From Rapana venosa (lineage: Eukaryota > Mollusca > Gastropoda > Neogastropoda > Muricidae), in contig CM054155.1 of assembly GCA_028751875.1 (NCBI GenBank), forward strand, positions 3,295,217-3,359,216: a DNA stretch of 64,000 bases, written 5' to 3'. A program made the translations under genes and the position numbers. The notes below the pieces were generated by a model. It was not told the origin of the DNA. It did not search any database and saw only the letters and a program-made list of their open reading frames with translations. Below are positions 1 through 10,797 of this stretch, piece by piece (position 1 is the first letter of the stretch; every line of letters begins with the position of its first letter).

Positions 1-76
1 TTGATATTTCTGATCCTACTCAATTTCTGATGCTCAAATATGAGTCAATATCTGAGAAAGTTGCACACGATGTACC

Positions 77-120
77 TACACACACACGCGCGCGCGCGCG
101 CGCGAGCGCGCACTCACACA
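77..120. repeat. (CA)n-(CG)n microsatellite
   Basis: Alternating purine-pyrimidine tract of CA then CG dinucleotides, directly before the tRNA head of a SINE. Such tracts can adopt Z-DNA. Confidence 0.9.
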
Positions 121-121
121 G

Positions 122-477
122 GGGGGACAGGATAGCTAGTGGTTAGAACGTTGCGCTTGCAATCTGACGACCCGGGGTCGATTCCTGTTCAAGGGGATAT
201 TTTCCCCTGGAGTTAACATCAGTGCAGACTCCACTCTCCCAAGTGTCCTTTGGATGAGACTATAAACCGAGACCCAGTGTGCGAAGGCACGCAGAACATC
301 TTGCGCACATGTTAAATCCTGTTCCGCTTTTCGTAAGAGTAGGCCATTGTGTGCCGGTGGGAACAGATGACAAAATTTACAAAATCGCATACACACGGGG
401 ATCTAATGTAAAAAAAAAACCCAACCCACTTAAGTGCTTATTCCATTATCCTCGATATAAAAGAATAAAATAAATAA
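122..477 (+). mobile_element. SINE-A copy 1 (tRNA-derived SINE)
   Basis: The 5' end is tRNA-like: GGACAGG near 126 can pair with CCTGTTC near 185 as a 7-bp acceptor stem. An A-box-like TAGCTAGTGGTTAG and a B-box-like GGTCGATTCC lie between them. The core GGATGAGACTATAAACCGAG is at 252-271, followed by the family body (CATCTTGCGCACA, TGGGAACAGATGAC) and a tail of ATTATCCTCGATATAAAAGAATAAA leading into (CA)n. The antisense strand carries an open frame of about 86 residues that recurs at other SINE-A copies, so it is a repeat artefact and not a gene. A Pol III transcript is expected from the boxes; activity is unknown. Confidence 0.88.
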
Positions 478-865
478 ACACACACACACACACACTTAAT
501 ACTACTGTGGTCCTGTCTTGAACCCGTAACATAAAGGAACCTGTGTAGAAGTCCAGATAAGGAATCCTTGAAAGCAATCCTGCAACTGATGGGAATGGAA
601 CCCGCTACCCTTCAAGTCAACAGTCTACAGCCCAGGGGTCCAGAAAAAAAAACAACATCTGTAGGTTTAGAGTAGACAAGCGTCGTAGTTCGTCTTCTAC
701 ATTTGCAATGTTTGCAATCTTTTTCAAAATATCGTTTTTGTAACACTTTGTGCATTTCTCCTAAAATGACTATTACAACTAATTTGTTTACACATGAACG
801 TTTTGACAACTGCCTTATCATCATCATCATTTATTTTCGCGTTAAATCCTCTGAAGTCCGAGAAG
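478..865. other. unique or unclassified spacer
   Basis: A short (CA)n at 478-495, then sequence with no recognisable repeat or coding signal. Small open frames here show no family signature. Confidence 0.5.
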
Positions 866-1282
866 GAAGGTGGCAGGATGGTTAAGACGTTTGCCAGCCA
901 ACAAGTAAACCGTGAGGTTCTGGGTTCGATTCCCAGCCTTCCCCTTTCTTCCCAGTTTGACCAAAAAAAACCGACCTGAATGTCAAAGTCCTTCGGATGA
1001 GACTATAAACCGAGGCCCCCTGTGCGAACGCATGTAGAACATCTTGCGCACACGTTAAATCCTGTTCCGCTTTTCGAAAGAGTAGGTCATTGTGTGTCGG
1101 TGGGAACAGATGACAAAATTTACAAAACCGCATGCACACGGGGACTCGATGTAAAAAAAAAGCACATGAATGCTTATTCCATTATCCTCGATTAAAAAAA
1201 AGTCATCTGAGCGCTTTGATTTGTTGCTTTACAAGATTCAGCGCTATATAAATTCCATACATAATTATTATTATTGTTATTA
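866..1282 (+). mobile_element. SINE-A copy 2 with LINE-1 type 3' tail
   Basis: The head is the best tRNA-like one in the window. GGAAGG near 867 pairs with CCTTCC near 940, there is an A box TGGCAGGATGGTTAAG, and the T-arm CTGGG-TTCGATT-CCCAG has a perfect B box. The core GGATGAGACTATAAACCGAG is at 995-1014. After the SINE-A body and an A-rich run the element continues as GAGCGCTTTGATTTGTTGC and ATTCAGCGCTATATAAATTC plus (ATT)n. That is the 3' end of the LINE-1 element at 60.7-62.0 kb and of SINE-C. The antisense ORF at 882-1139 is again a SINE artefact. Confidence 0.88.
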
Positions 1283-1433
1283 CGGCTGCCTATAGGGCGA
1301 GGAACTTGAAGGCAGTCCAACCTGCATATATTACTTGTGTACTTACAGTCTCACAATGATTTGTAAGTGTGATGAGTGAGACAGATTGTGGGGCAGGTAG
1401 GGAAGAGGACAAAGATACAGAAAGAGGGAGTAA

Positions 1434-1435
1434 GT

Positions 1436-1527
<92 letters not shown>

Positions 1528-1720
1528 AAGAGAGAGAGACACACGCACACCGGAGAGAGCGAGCGAGAGAGAGAGAGAGACAGAGACACAGACAGGGAGA
1601 TACAGAGGCAGAGAGACAGACAGACAGAGAGACCGACAGACAGCGACAGACAGAGACAAAGAGACAGAAACAGGGAGGTTGAGACACAGAGGGTCAGAGA
1701 GATGGGTTGTTTTGGATGTG
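1434..1720. repeat. (GA)n / (GACA)n compound microsatellite
   Basis: About 290 bp of polypurine GA repeats grading into GACA and GAGACA variants. Long Arg-Glu or Ser-Leu open frames on both strands are translations of the repeat. Confidence 0.95.
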
Positions 1721-2108
1721 GAACACTATCATAAAAGTGAAATGAGACGGTACACAGAACAGGAACACACAAAACATTATAAGTCTCAACATATTCCAAA
1801 AATTAACGTTAACGCGCGTGTGTGCATTTGCACGTACATGTGTACTTATGTATCGAGCATGCGTGTTTACAACCAAGGGCGTGTGAAGGCTAGGGGTGAA
1901 AAACTGAAGGGGAAACGGGTAATTGCACTGTCGGCAGTTGACGATTGTGAAAACAGCTACAGCACGAACTCACGTTGCTTTCTGTTTACACACTTCAAAA
2001 TCATACAAACAAAACAACAACAAAAACCAAAACTACGACACAAAACAAAGAAAACAATCCCTTTTGGAAAGAATGTACGACTGCATGCACACAGAAAAAA
2101 GGAGCCAG

Positions 2109-2109
2109 T

Positions 2110-2172
<63 letters not shown>

Positions 2173-2229
2173 CTCCTCTCCTCCTCTCTCCTTCTTCTTC
2201 TTCTTCTTCTTCTTCTTCTTCTTCTTCTA
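2109..2229. repeat. (CT)n then (CTT)n microsatellite
   Basis: A pure CT run (2109-2164), a CTCC-rich transition, then about 13 CTT triplets (2190-2229). Open frames across it are low-complexity artefacts. Confidence 0.95.
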
Positions 2230-2239
2230 CTGCTTCCCT

Positions 2240-3765
2240 TTCTTTCCTCTTCAATTGCCCCCATCCTCTCTACCTTTCCCCCTTCCCCAGGTTTCTTCTG
2301 TAACATCGTGATAACTGTGACACTACCAAAGGAACACAAGAATCGACGTGTGATTTCCATAAAGCAAGCCTGATCTTTTAACTGCCATAATTTAAATGGC
2401 AATATTGGTTTCTATTTTCTTCAGCTTAAAAAACAGATAATATATCTTAAATTGAAAGAACATGAAGACATAACGCTAAGAGTGATGAAAGTGTGATCCA
2501 CCATTATATCATGCAGACACTATACTCCAGCAGACGACTGTACCAGCAATACAGTTCCTACCATACGGAAACTGGCTTCTCTCGCTTGCAGTACAATCAA
2601 AGTTACATGATAAACAAGAAATAAGAAACAGTCAGCAGTGCTGCGCTGGCATTAGTCTGCCACACCAGTAAACATGACATAAAATATGGAAATGATATAT
2701 ATTCTTAAGTGTTGTGCTTGTGTCAGTGTATCAAACATAAATATACCACATCAAAACAGAAATGGTAACGCATAATGTTGTGCTTGCATCATTGTGTCAA
2801 ACATTATCTTCTGTAAGCATTCCTCAAGTTTTTGTTCATCTAATCTGGTTCCGTTCAACTCGAAATGTTTGTCATCTAAAGCACTCACTGTCACAACTAG
2901 TGGAATTGTGCGAGGCCAAAAAATGCGAGTAGCTTTAAACCCGTACACATGTTCAAGATGGTGACAAGAAAGCTAACAAAATTTGCTCTGAACTTTTGTC
3001 TGACAGTCAAAAGCAATGCAAACCTTTCAATTTTTTGAAAATCAGCGGTAAACAGTCTCTTTTGTTGAGACATTGGATTACACTTAGTGTACTTTTTTTC
3101 TCCACACTTTCGCCTACATATACCCAATGTGATACTTTGTTTCCATCAGATATTTTTGTGTCTTCCTTTCTTTCAAATGTTGTAAACATTATGTAGAGTT
3201 GAACAGAAACATGATTTTCTAAGCTTAAGAAAAAATCCAGAAAAAAAACACTCGTGTAAAGGCGCTGACACACATCTGTTTCATTTAGAAACGAAGCGAA
3301 CTGCTCAAAAACCTATCAGGTCATTTTGAAGTTAAAACATATACAGGTTTGATTTTAAACAAGCTGACAGCCCTGGTTTGGCCTCTGTTAGGACTGTTGA
3401 CGATAAGGTTGTGAAGCGTTTCTCTCTCACTGACACGACTTTAGTCCAATATTATCAGCCAATCACTAACAATACGCCTGTTTTAAAGGTGGTCCTATGG
3501 CCAAAGGATAGTGTGTCAGCACCTTCAGTGGGGTACTTACAAAACCTTGATCCTCTTCTTGACCAGTAGGTTGTGAGCATCAGAGCTGGTTTCTTTGTGA
3601 CGGGAGAAGAAGAACGTGTGTTGACTTGTATGGCACAGTACAGTGTAGTAGGAATCCCTGACAAAGTCTGATATCACAATGCCTTAGTTCAGATGATTGT
3701 TCCACTCCAGTGTTGTTTGAAAAAACGTCTGTTGTGTTCTGTTTGTTTCTGGACACCTTGAAAGT
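2240..3765. other. unique spacer, no supported gene
   Basis: AT-rich sequence with no repeat family recognised. The frame at 3378-3569 (63 codons, plus strand) reads as ordinary protein-like sequence but has no family match, no clear splice sites and an opposing open frame, so it is not called. Confidence 0.5.
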
Positions 3766-4660
3766 TCTATTGTTGTTGTCGCTGTCATTGTTCTTGCTGT
3801 TGATGCTGTTGTTGTTCTTGCTGTTGATACTGTTGATGCTGTTTGTTCTTACTGTTGATGCTAGTTGTTGTTCTTGCTTGTACGTTGATGCTGTTGTTCT
3901 TACTGTTTATGCTGTTGTTCTTGCTGTTGATGCTGTTGTTGTTCTTGCTGTTGATATGTTGCTGTTGTTCTATGCTTGATGCTGTTTGTTCTTGCTGTTG
4001 TTGTTGTTTGTTGTCGTTGCTGTGTTGATGCTGTTGTTGTTCTTGCTGTTGTTGTTCTTGCTGTTATGCTGTTGTTGTTCTTGCTGTTGATGCTGTTGTT
4101 CTTCTTGTCTGTTGTTGTTCTTGCTGTTGATGCTGTTGTTGTTCTTGCTGTTGATGTGTTGTGTTCTGTGTTGTTCTTGCTGTTGATGCTGTTGTGTTAT
4201 TGCTGTTGTTGTTCTTGCTGTTGATGCTGTTGTTCTTGCTGTTGTTGTTCTTGCTGTTGTTGTTCTTCTTGCTGTTGATTCTGTTGTTGTTTCTTGCTGT
4301 TGATGCTGTTGTTGTTCTTAGCTGTTGTTGTTCTTGCTGTTGCTGTTGTGTTCTTGCTGTTGAGCTGTTGTGTTCTTGCTGTTTATGCTGTTGTTGTTCT
4401 TGCTGTTGATGCTGTTGTGTCTTGCTGTTGATGCTGTTGTTGTTCTTGCGTTGTTGTTCTTGCTGTTGATGTTTGTTTTCTGTGTTGATGTGTTGTTCTT
4501 GCTGTTGTTGTTCTTGCTGTTAGCTGTGCTTGTGTGCTGCATTGTTTTGCTGTTAGATGTATTCTGCTGTTATGTTTTGCATAGTTGGATGTGTTGCTGT
4601 TGTCTTGCTGCTTTCTCGCTGTTGCAGTTGCTGTTTTTCATGCTGTGAATGCAGTGTTTT
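3766..4660. repeat. GTT/CTT/GAT-based degenerate tandem array
   Basis: About 900 bp built from trinucleotides GTT, CTT, GCT and GAT in recurring 15-bp (GCTGTTGTTGTTCTT) and 24-bp (GCTGTTGATGCTGTTGTTGTTCTT type) units. It decays towards 4660-4780. Indels not divisible by three break every frame, so the Leu/Val-rich or Asn/Ser-rich ORFs are not proteins. Confidence 0.92.
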
Positions 4661-4779
4661 GCTGTGTGTTATTGCTGATTGATTCTTGTATGATCTTGTT
4701 TTTATGTGATTGAACTACTGTTGATGCTGTTGTTGTCTAGCTGCTCTGTCTTGCTGTGATGCTGTTGAGATTAGCTGTG

Positions 4780-6132
4780 TGTTCCCATACTGGTTGATTG
4801 GATTCTCAGGTGCCATTTCTAACTAATTAGCCATCTTTCAACCTCAGTTACTAACCTTAGACTGGCGCATCTTCTTATGCTACATGTCACATACCCACAA
4901 TCCAAACTCAACTATGCTACGGTGTCTTAGGAAGTAATGCTGCGTCATAATTTGTTAACTTAACTGAGAATTATATTTAAGACTTGAACAGTACTGTTTC
5001 GTTTACACAATTTCCGAACTCATAGGCAACGAAACAGGAATTGCGTGTGCTGGCACCACATGAAACAAGTCAACAAAATGATTCAGAACAAGCGGTTTCC
5101 ATACTGTGACTGAGGATTGTTATTAAGTATGTCCAGACTCTTGCGCGGTGATCCTTTAGCTGACGTCGTTCCACATTCAACACTAGCAGATTACTCATAT
5201 ACTTCAACAGTGGATTGATTAAACACATTTTCAGAACATGACAACGTTGCAAGCGAAATAGCAGGCACAACTTCAACTTGACAAAAATGACAACTATATT
5301 CCTACTGCTTGGAATTGCAGTTAGGTGAAATTGCTTACGGTATTCCTTTCCTACATTTTCTCACTGACAGTTTCACAATGATCCACTTACACCACCTTCA
5401 CACACGATCTTTGCCATAAACTCAATGCAACAACAATAAAACAAGACAACATAATAATTCTACTTGAATTGCGTGTAGCTTGGGAAATGCTTACGGATTT
5501 TATTTTAAGTTTTGTTCAACTGGACATTTGCAATGTGAACCACTTTTAGCAACTGATACGTTTGTTGCCATAAGACTCAAATGATACTCAATATCAAACA
5601 AAATAATTTTGAACACAGTGTGAACTGACACTTCAAATGATAGAAGAAAGAACTCTAAAGCTTTGAGCAAAACAGTTGTTACTTTGCATACTGCTAACAT
5701 GTTTTCTACTTTCTCTACCATTTTTTCCACATCCTTCCGGCCTGATGAAAAGCAGCCAACACTTTACAGGGACGTCTGGTGGCACTGAAACGCTGTGTTT
5801 TCTGTGCCTTTCGTGTAAACGTTACAGCCTGAATGTCCAACTGAACACAAGGACAGAGAGGCCAAACATGGCGGTAAAGGCTTATGTCAGTGTCTATACT
5901 TCTGAGTAATGAAAGGCCTGGGAAAAAGACTCCCTCCTGCCTACCCTTCACACACAAACACAAGCACCCCTTCCCATACCCCATCTTTATTCCCACCGAA
6001 CAAACAGGCAGGCACACAATCTTTACATACTATTTTTATAGCATTTTCTAAAATAAATGGAAAGAATTCCAACTGTTCTTCTTCCAGTTATGATTAACGG
6101 CGAGGGTTTTGACCTTCACTGTCAATTTGGTA
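4780..6132. other. unique spacer
   Basis: No repeat family or coding homology seen. Short open frames at 5500-6017 have no recognisable domain. Confidence 0.5.
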
Positions 6133-6153
6133 GGGGGGGGGGGGGGGGGGGGG
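6133..6153. repeat. poly(G) run of 21
   Basis: Uninterrupted G21, followed by a poly(T) run of about 19 at 6239-6257. Confidence 0.95.
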
Positions 6154-6542
6154 CGGCAACAGAAAAAATGTTTGAAAAAACGCCTGTCCCATGAAAAGTA
6201 GTTTGATGTTTATCAAAACAGCAGTGCATGCTGGAAACCTTTTTTTTTTTTTTTTTTACCTGAATGGTCATTTTTAATGCAAAAACTGCCAATGCATTTG
6301 ATAACAAAAGTGAGCTTTTAAATATAAGGGAGGGTGGTCACTGGAGGAAATGGTGAAAATCTTTCCAAAGAGACAGTTATAGAAGAAACAGAAAAAGAAG
6401 GAAGGAGGTGAACATCTTTTCCAAGGCATTTCTTTACATCAGGTTAAAAAAAGTACAAGTCTCTGTGTAAAACCCTATCAGCAGGGAGCTGAATCTGACA
6501 TGAGGCTTTACCAGCACACGTCTGTGGGATGTGTCAACTTAC

Positions 6543-6805
6543 CACATGTCGCTTTTCCTTTCCCGGGCTTCCTGACACACTGCAGCCAGCCACACTGGAT
6601 GCTGTCTTTCTGAGTATGGATCTGGGTCAGTTCTTTGAATGATCGGTTCCTTCCCGCTGCCATGACAGAGAGAGGCACAAGGTTTTGTCTGGCTTGCTGT
6701 ACAATGGCAGTCCGTGGCGGTGATGAAATGACCAGAAGACACTGAACGTGAGGAGAGTTTTGATAGAGTCCACACTGCCCACCCACATGTTTAGGTCTTC
6801 AAGTC
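6543..6805 (-). CDS. possible exon with a strong donor, minus strand (hypothetical)
   Basis: Reading the minus strand, the segment ends at 6543 against GTAAGT (plus strand ACTTAC, 6537-6542), a consensus 5' splice donor. Two of the three minus frames are open up to that donor. One includes the residues KELTQIHTQKDSIQC and a Cys/Gly-rich end. A possible acceptor AG near 6806 follows a weak pyrimidine stretch. The segment is not in any repeat family recognised here. No domain is identified and the reading frame cannot be decided, so this is a weak candidate. It might belong to the same minus-strand gene as the candidate at 7524-7698, or both may be chance. Confidence 0.2.
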
Positions 6806-6829
6806 TGTCCAACTCCATAGCATTGTTGA

Positions 6830-7523
6830 GGAACGGAAAATGGTCAGAATGATACTGGATTTAGTCAGCAGCACTTTGAGTCTGAAGTAGCTTGTTCCTG
6901 CATATTGGGCATTATGCTATATTAAAAACAATCCCTTAGCTTTGGTGTACCCTTTATTCCTGTGTAGACGAGAAACTGATGTGGGAGTGATTTGTGTGTC
7001 ACCCCTTTATCACTGTCTAAAAACAATAACAAAACAAAACGCTTCTATTTTTGCTTGCCGTGTTTCACTGAATTGCAGGTCAAAGTCTGGAGTACTTTTG
7101 CTGACACATTAACTTCTTTGGATACCTAGCTTTCTGAAATAGATACCCAAGTCAGCAATGAATCTTCCCAGAAAGCTGATTTTGGGGGGGTAATGCAGGC
7201 CGCATGATGGAGATGCTATAGGCAGTATGAAAGGATGAAACTTTACGTTTTTATGAGCAGTTAAAACACACTTCTAGAACTTGCTTGGATGATGTTATGC
7301 TTGCAGTCATAGCAGAAGGATTTGGAAATGAATGCCACAAAGTAATTGTTGACAGAAGTGATTTAGGGTAATCTGGTTTCACTTAAAGAAGTATCATTTT
7401 CTTTGAAATCCTGCTCAAAGAAAGTAGCTGTACTTGTCTTCGTTGCTCTTTGAGAGTGAGCAGTGATTGAATTAATTTTTATGAGTTGAACAGGTGCAAG
7501 AAGATTCTGGTACAGAGGCAGAA
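6830..7523. other. unique spacer
   Basis: Between the two candidate minus-strand exons. It could be intronic if they are real; nothing else is seen. Confidence 0.4.
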
Positions 7524-7698
7524 CTATCCACTAGTCCGTTGATTAATAAACTGTATTGGACGTGAGTGCCACACTCTAGAGGTGCACACACTGTTCTGAG
7601 GCAGGCACATCCATCCACACGGCGAGTCACGATCATGTAGTTCATCGTCAGCACAGCTTTTGCCTTCATCAATGTCTGCTGTTTCCACAGGTTCTCCT
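7524..7698 (-). CDS. possible terminal exon, Cys-containing acidic peptide (hypothetical)
   Basis: On the minus strand an AG acceptor (CCAG) precedes 7698. A frame then runs open to TAG at 7524-7526. It reads as acidic, secreted-looking sequence with four cysteines spaced C-x11-C-x3-C-x6-C (around DDELHDRDSPCGWMCLPQNS). A second minus frame over the same DNA is also open (66 codons ending at 7472), so the frame choice rests on composition only. No start codon is needed for a terminal exon. No polyadenylation signal is obvious downstream and no family is recognised. Confidence 0.18.
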
Positions 7699-7699
7699 C

Positions 7700-8927
7700 T
7701 GGTTTTTCAAAATGTCACTGCAGCCGCTAATGTTGTGTGTCAGTCATATTCCGGAGACGTTACACCATATCTGCAACATACCGGAAAAAATATAACCTGC
7801 ATCCCTAATAGCATGATTTGAACACCTGCTATTCATTTTGTGGCTCTGCACATAGCCCAGTAGAAAACACAATGGTCAAGGAAGCTATCTGGTTTAACAT
7901 AATAAAAGCAAGTTACGCAATATGAATGTATAAATAGATGATTATAGAAGCCTGGAGCTTATGTCGTGCTCCATCAACATCATAAGCTAAAGAAAGAGTC
8001 ACACATCGACAGAAACTTATAGAATCTTATCATTATTAGGGCAGCAGAGTAAGGAAGCTACTTCACAACCAGTGCAATATAAATTTCGATAGCAAATCAA
8101 TTGAGCGCAGTGTGGAAAGAAATAGAAAAACTTGGACCTGTCAGTTATCCTGTCTCCCAAAACAGTAGGGAGAAAAGAATGGAGAAAAAAGAGGGCTAGG
8201 GCTGGGGTGCATGAGCGCGAGCATGTGTGTTTCGTATTTTCAATTTATCATCTCTTCACCCAAAGTTATATTAGACGAGAAAGTTAATCAGGTTAAAGGT
8301 TTTACAAAAGTGTGTGATGTCAAAGGAGTGTTGTTGGTGTTTTTTTTAAACTTCTCTTGTCCTTTGTGAGTGTGCATTTGTTTCAACTTCTCTCTCCTTG
8401 TCCCGTCTAAATGATCGGACAATGTTTGGGTAACCCAACATTTGAGCCGAGTGGCTGTATTAATATCAAAATGATCTCCTGCGTGCTTTAGGATACCCGA
8501 ACATATGAGCATAAAAATTCCATAGCAAGTTCATTTCACTTATCGGTTTATTTGCAGCAATATTTTACGCTATATTTTCCTTCTTTTCTTAATATCAGTT
8601 TTGGGTGAAGACATTGGTAGACCACAGGAATACTATATCATTCCCGTGAGCGGAAAACCACCTCCGTATTTTAGATAGGTGTGTTGCCTTAAGTTACCAG
8701 CTTCAGTTAATTTTGTTATCCAGGGAGATCTCTGACTATGTTTGAGCCATAAGTCAAAACCCAGGGTTGGGCTATTCAAATGGTTCTTCCTACAGGTAGG
8801 ACTCCCTATGCCAACGCTAAAATGTTATATGGAGTTTGGTGATGCGGGTTATTCAGTCTTTGAATATAATACGAGTCATGATGAAGGAGATGTAGTAGTG
8901 GTCATCTGTATTGTTTAATTTCACTTG
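7700..8927. other. unique spacer
   Basis: About 1.2 kb with no recognised repeat, RNA gene or supported coding sequence. Confidence 0.5.
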
Positions 8928-8935
8928 TGTTAGTG

Positions 8936-9476
8936 GGCAAGGCCAGGAGTGTGTTTAGGGAGATGAACAATATCTGGAGATCAACTCAGTACAGCACCAA
9001 CACCAACACCAAGCTGAAGCTATACCAGAGCTGTGTTGTGTCTACGCTCCTGTACGGTTCTGAGTGCTGGAGGATGACGGAAGCGCATCTTACCAAACTT
9101 CGATCCTTTCACACCATATACCTCCGAAGAATTCTCCGGATCTTTTGGTCAGAGAAGATCTCCAATGAAGACCTACTACGGAGATGCAGGCAGGGAGACA
9201 TGGGAACCATCGTCACCAGACGACGGTGGAAGTGGATTGGGCACATCCTCCGAAGAGACCCACAGTCAATCACAAAACAGCATTGCACTGGACCTTAGAA
9301 GGAAGGAGAAAGAAAGGAAGACCAAAAGCAACGTGGAGGAGGACTGTAGAAAGTGAGATGAAGACCATGCAGCACTCTTGGGGATCAGTGACTAGGTTGG
9401 CCCAGGATAGGCAGGTGTGGAAGCGCTTTGTTACTGCCCTATACACTACTGGGTGTAATGGTTGATGATGATGATA
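8936..9476 (+). mobile_element. LINE-2 copy 1, 5'-truncated, with 8-bp target-site duplication
   Basis: A non-LTR retrotransposon 3' fragment flanked by TGTTAGTG at 8928-8935 and 9477-9484. The left repeat abuts the start of LINE-coding homology and the right one abuts the 3' tail TGATGATGATGATA, as expected for target-primed reverse transcription. Only the region after the RT domain is present. The same family occurs at 23146-23337. Confidence 0.88.
8937..9465 (+). pseudogene. LINE-2 ORF2 C-terminal region, frameshifted
   Basis: Encodes the segment that follows the reverse-transcriptase domain in RTE/I-like LINE proteins: KLKLYQSCVVSTLLYGSECW, then a run matching the usual LRRILRI and RRWKWIGHILRR motifs. 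Near 9280 the reading shifts frame. The second frame carries GRRKKGRPKATWRRTVESEM and LAQDRQVWKRFVTAL, ending in a stop at about 9465. The YADD catalytic region and the endonuclease are absent through 5' truncation. The fragment is non-functional. The clade (RTE, I/Nimb or related) cannot be settled by eye. Confidence 0.85.
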
Positions 9477-9489
9477 TGTTAGTGTAGAT

Positions 9490-10037
9490 GGCCAGACGAG
9501 AGGAAAATGTAACGGCTCTTTACTTACCGTGGGTCTAATTGAACTGACCGTGTTAGGATAACCCCGCTGAAGTGACCACTCGAGCTATGTACTAAAAGAA
9601 TATCCTGCATCCATTTGGTGGTAGTTGTTTTTTCCAGTTAATATGGAATTCTTTTTGTTATAACGGAATTATAATGGATACCTGCACTTGTTCTCTCTCA
9701 TCATTTCGTCATTAATATATATGTAAACTCTGTTCATATATCTCCCTGGTCCCTCCTCATAAACACTTAAATCTGCCACAATCGGGCCCTTAAAAAACGC
9801 AACAAAATACCTAACCTTACAAAAACGTGTCAGCAGAGCTTTTCACGAAGCTTTGAACTATTTCCAACATAATTATCATTACCAGCCAGTGATTTTTTTT
9901 AAAATATCAGCTAGTATTTGTTCGAAGGTGCATGTTTTGTTCTTTGCCCTAACTTCTTTTCACTATAGGCTAAGGGACGATACGGGAAAGGGGTATTAGG
10001 AGAAAGGAAAAAGAGGGCGGAAGATATCTGCAGGTGT
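9490..10037. other. unique spacer
   Basis: No repeat or gene recognised. Confidence 0.45.
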
Positions 10038-10113
10038 TTTTTCTTCGTTCATCGCTAAAGCTCCGAGGTTCATCAGTAGTGAGATTTTGCGTATGTGACC
10101 GTTTTGGTCGCAT
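10038..10113 (+). repeat. repeat X, left part, split by LINE-1 insertion
   Basis: Matches repeat X (GCTCCGAGGTTC, GTGAGATTTTGCGTATG, GACCGTTTT). Its continuation (TAGTCGAG...GAGGATAATG) appears at about 10803 on the far side of the LINE-1 insertion. Confidence 0.7.
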
Positions 10114-10797
10114 TAATAATAATAATAATAATGATAATAATAATAATAAAAATAATAAATGGAACTTATATAGCGCTATATCTTGCAAAGACAAATCAAA
10201 GCGCATGCATTCAACCTAATCTTACACAGTCATGCAATCAATTATAAATAATCAATAGTTTAAACAAACAGATTTTACAAACATGGTGCGCTGCAGACTA
10301 AATCTATTAAATAAAATTTCAATAGTTAAATGTTTTTCAAAAGCACACACACACACACACACTCACACAGGTCGTATACTTTAGCAGGGTAATAGGTCAT
10401 GGGTTAGTGAAGGTGGGATAGCTCTGATATGAAACAGGAGGGGGAAATCATAGGTTTTAAATAAATATGTCTTGAGGCTGGATTTAAAAGTGTCATAACT
10501 AGGTTTCTGGCGAAGAGAGAGAGGGAGCTCATTCCAGGTCGATGGACCCGAAATAGAGAAAGAGCAGCGGCCAACGGTGGATTGGTTGAATCTAGGTATT
10601 CGTAGGCACAAGGTATCTGCAGTAGAGCGGAGGGAACGTGGAGTGTACAGGTTAAGACATTAACAGAGGTAGGAGGGTGCAGTTTTGTGGAGACATTTGT
10701 AACAGAGGGTACTGATCTTATAATTTACTCTCTGTGGCACAGGCAGCCAGTGGAGAGATCGCAAGAGAGGGGTAATGTGCTCAGATTTTTTTTTCTG
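10114..10797 (-). mobile_element. LINE-1 copy, 5'-truncated, inserted into repeat X
   Basis: Minus-strand LINE-1. From its 3' end it has an AAT-rich tail (10114-10158), the motif TATAGCGCTATATCTTGCAA, a 3' UTR with an internal (CA)n at 10349-10371, and the C-terminal coding region. It starts at the KKKSEHITPLLRSLHWLPV position of ORF2. Compared with the copy at 60.7 kb it has an in-frame codon loss and a stop (10660-10662). Confidence 0.88.
10381..10797 (-). pseudogene. LINE-1 ORF2 C-terminus, interrupted
   Basis: Translates as the extreme C-terminus of a CR1/L2/Rex1-like ORF2 protein. It shares SEHITPLLRSLHWLPV, then after a premature TAA at 10660-10662 RIPRFNQSTVGRCSFSISGP, STWNELPLSLRQKPS and DTFKSSLKTYLF, ending about 24 codons past the stop position used at 61728. 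The RT catalytic motifs are absent because of 5' truncation. Confidence 0.85.

Noticed and set aside
136..396. Minus-strand open frame of 86 codons resembling a conserved small protein, recurring at 882-1139, 28512-28706 and 52100-52363
   Set aside because: It is the antisense translation of SINE-A; recurrence reflects the repeat, and the frame is absent or shifted in other copies.
866..945. Functional tRNA gene
   Set aside because: The acceptor and T-arm pair well, but no proper anticodon stem-loop can be drawn and the sequence continues into a SINE body.
1290..2402. Long Ser-Leu and Arg-Glu rich open frames up to 311 codons
   Set aside because: They translate (GA)n/(CT)n microsatellites; similar frames occur at every such array and in several frames at once.
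3710..4648. Hydrophobic poly-Leu/Val frames that look like membrane proteins
   Set aside because: They arise from the GTT/CTT repeat and are broken by indels in all frames.
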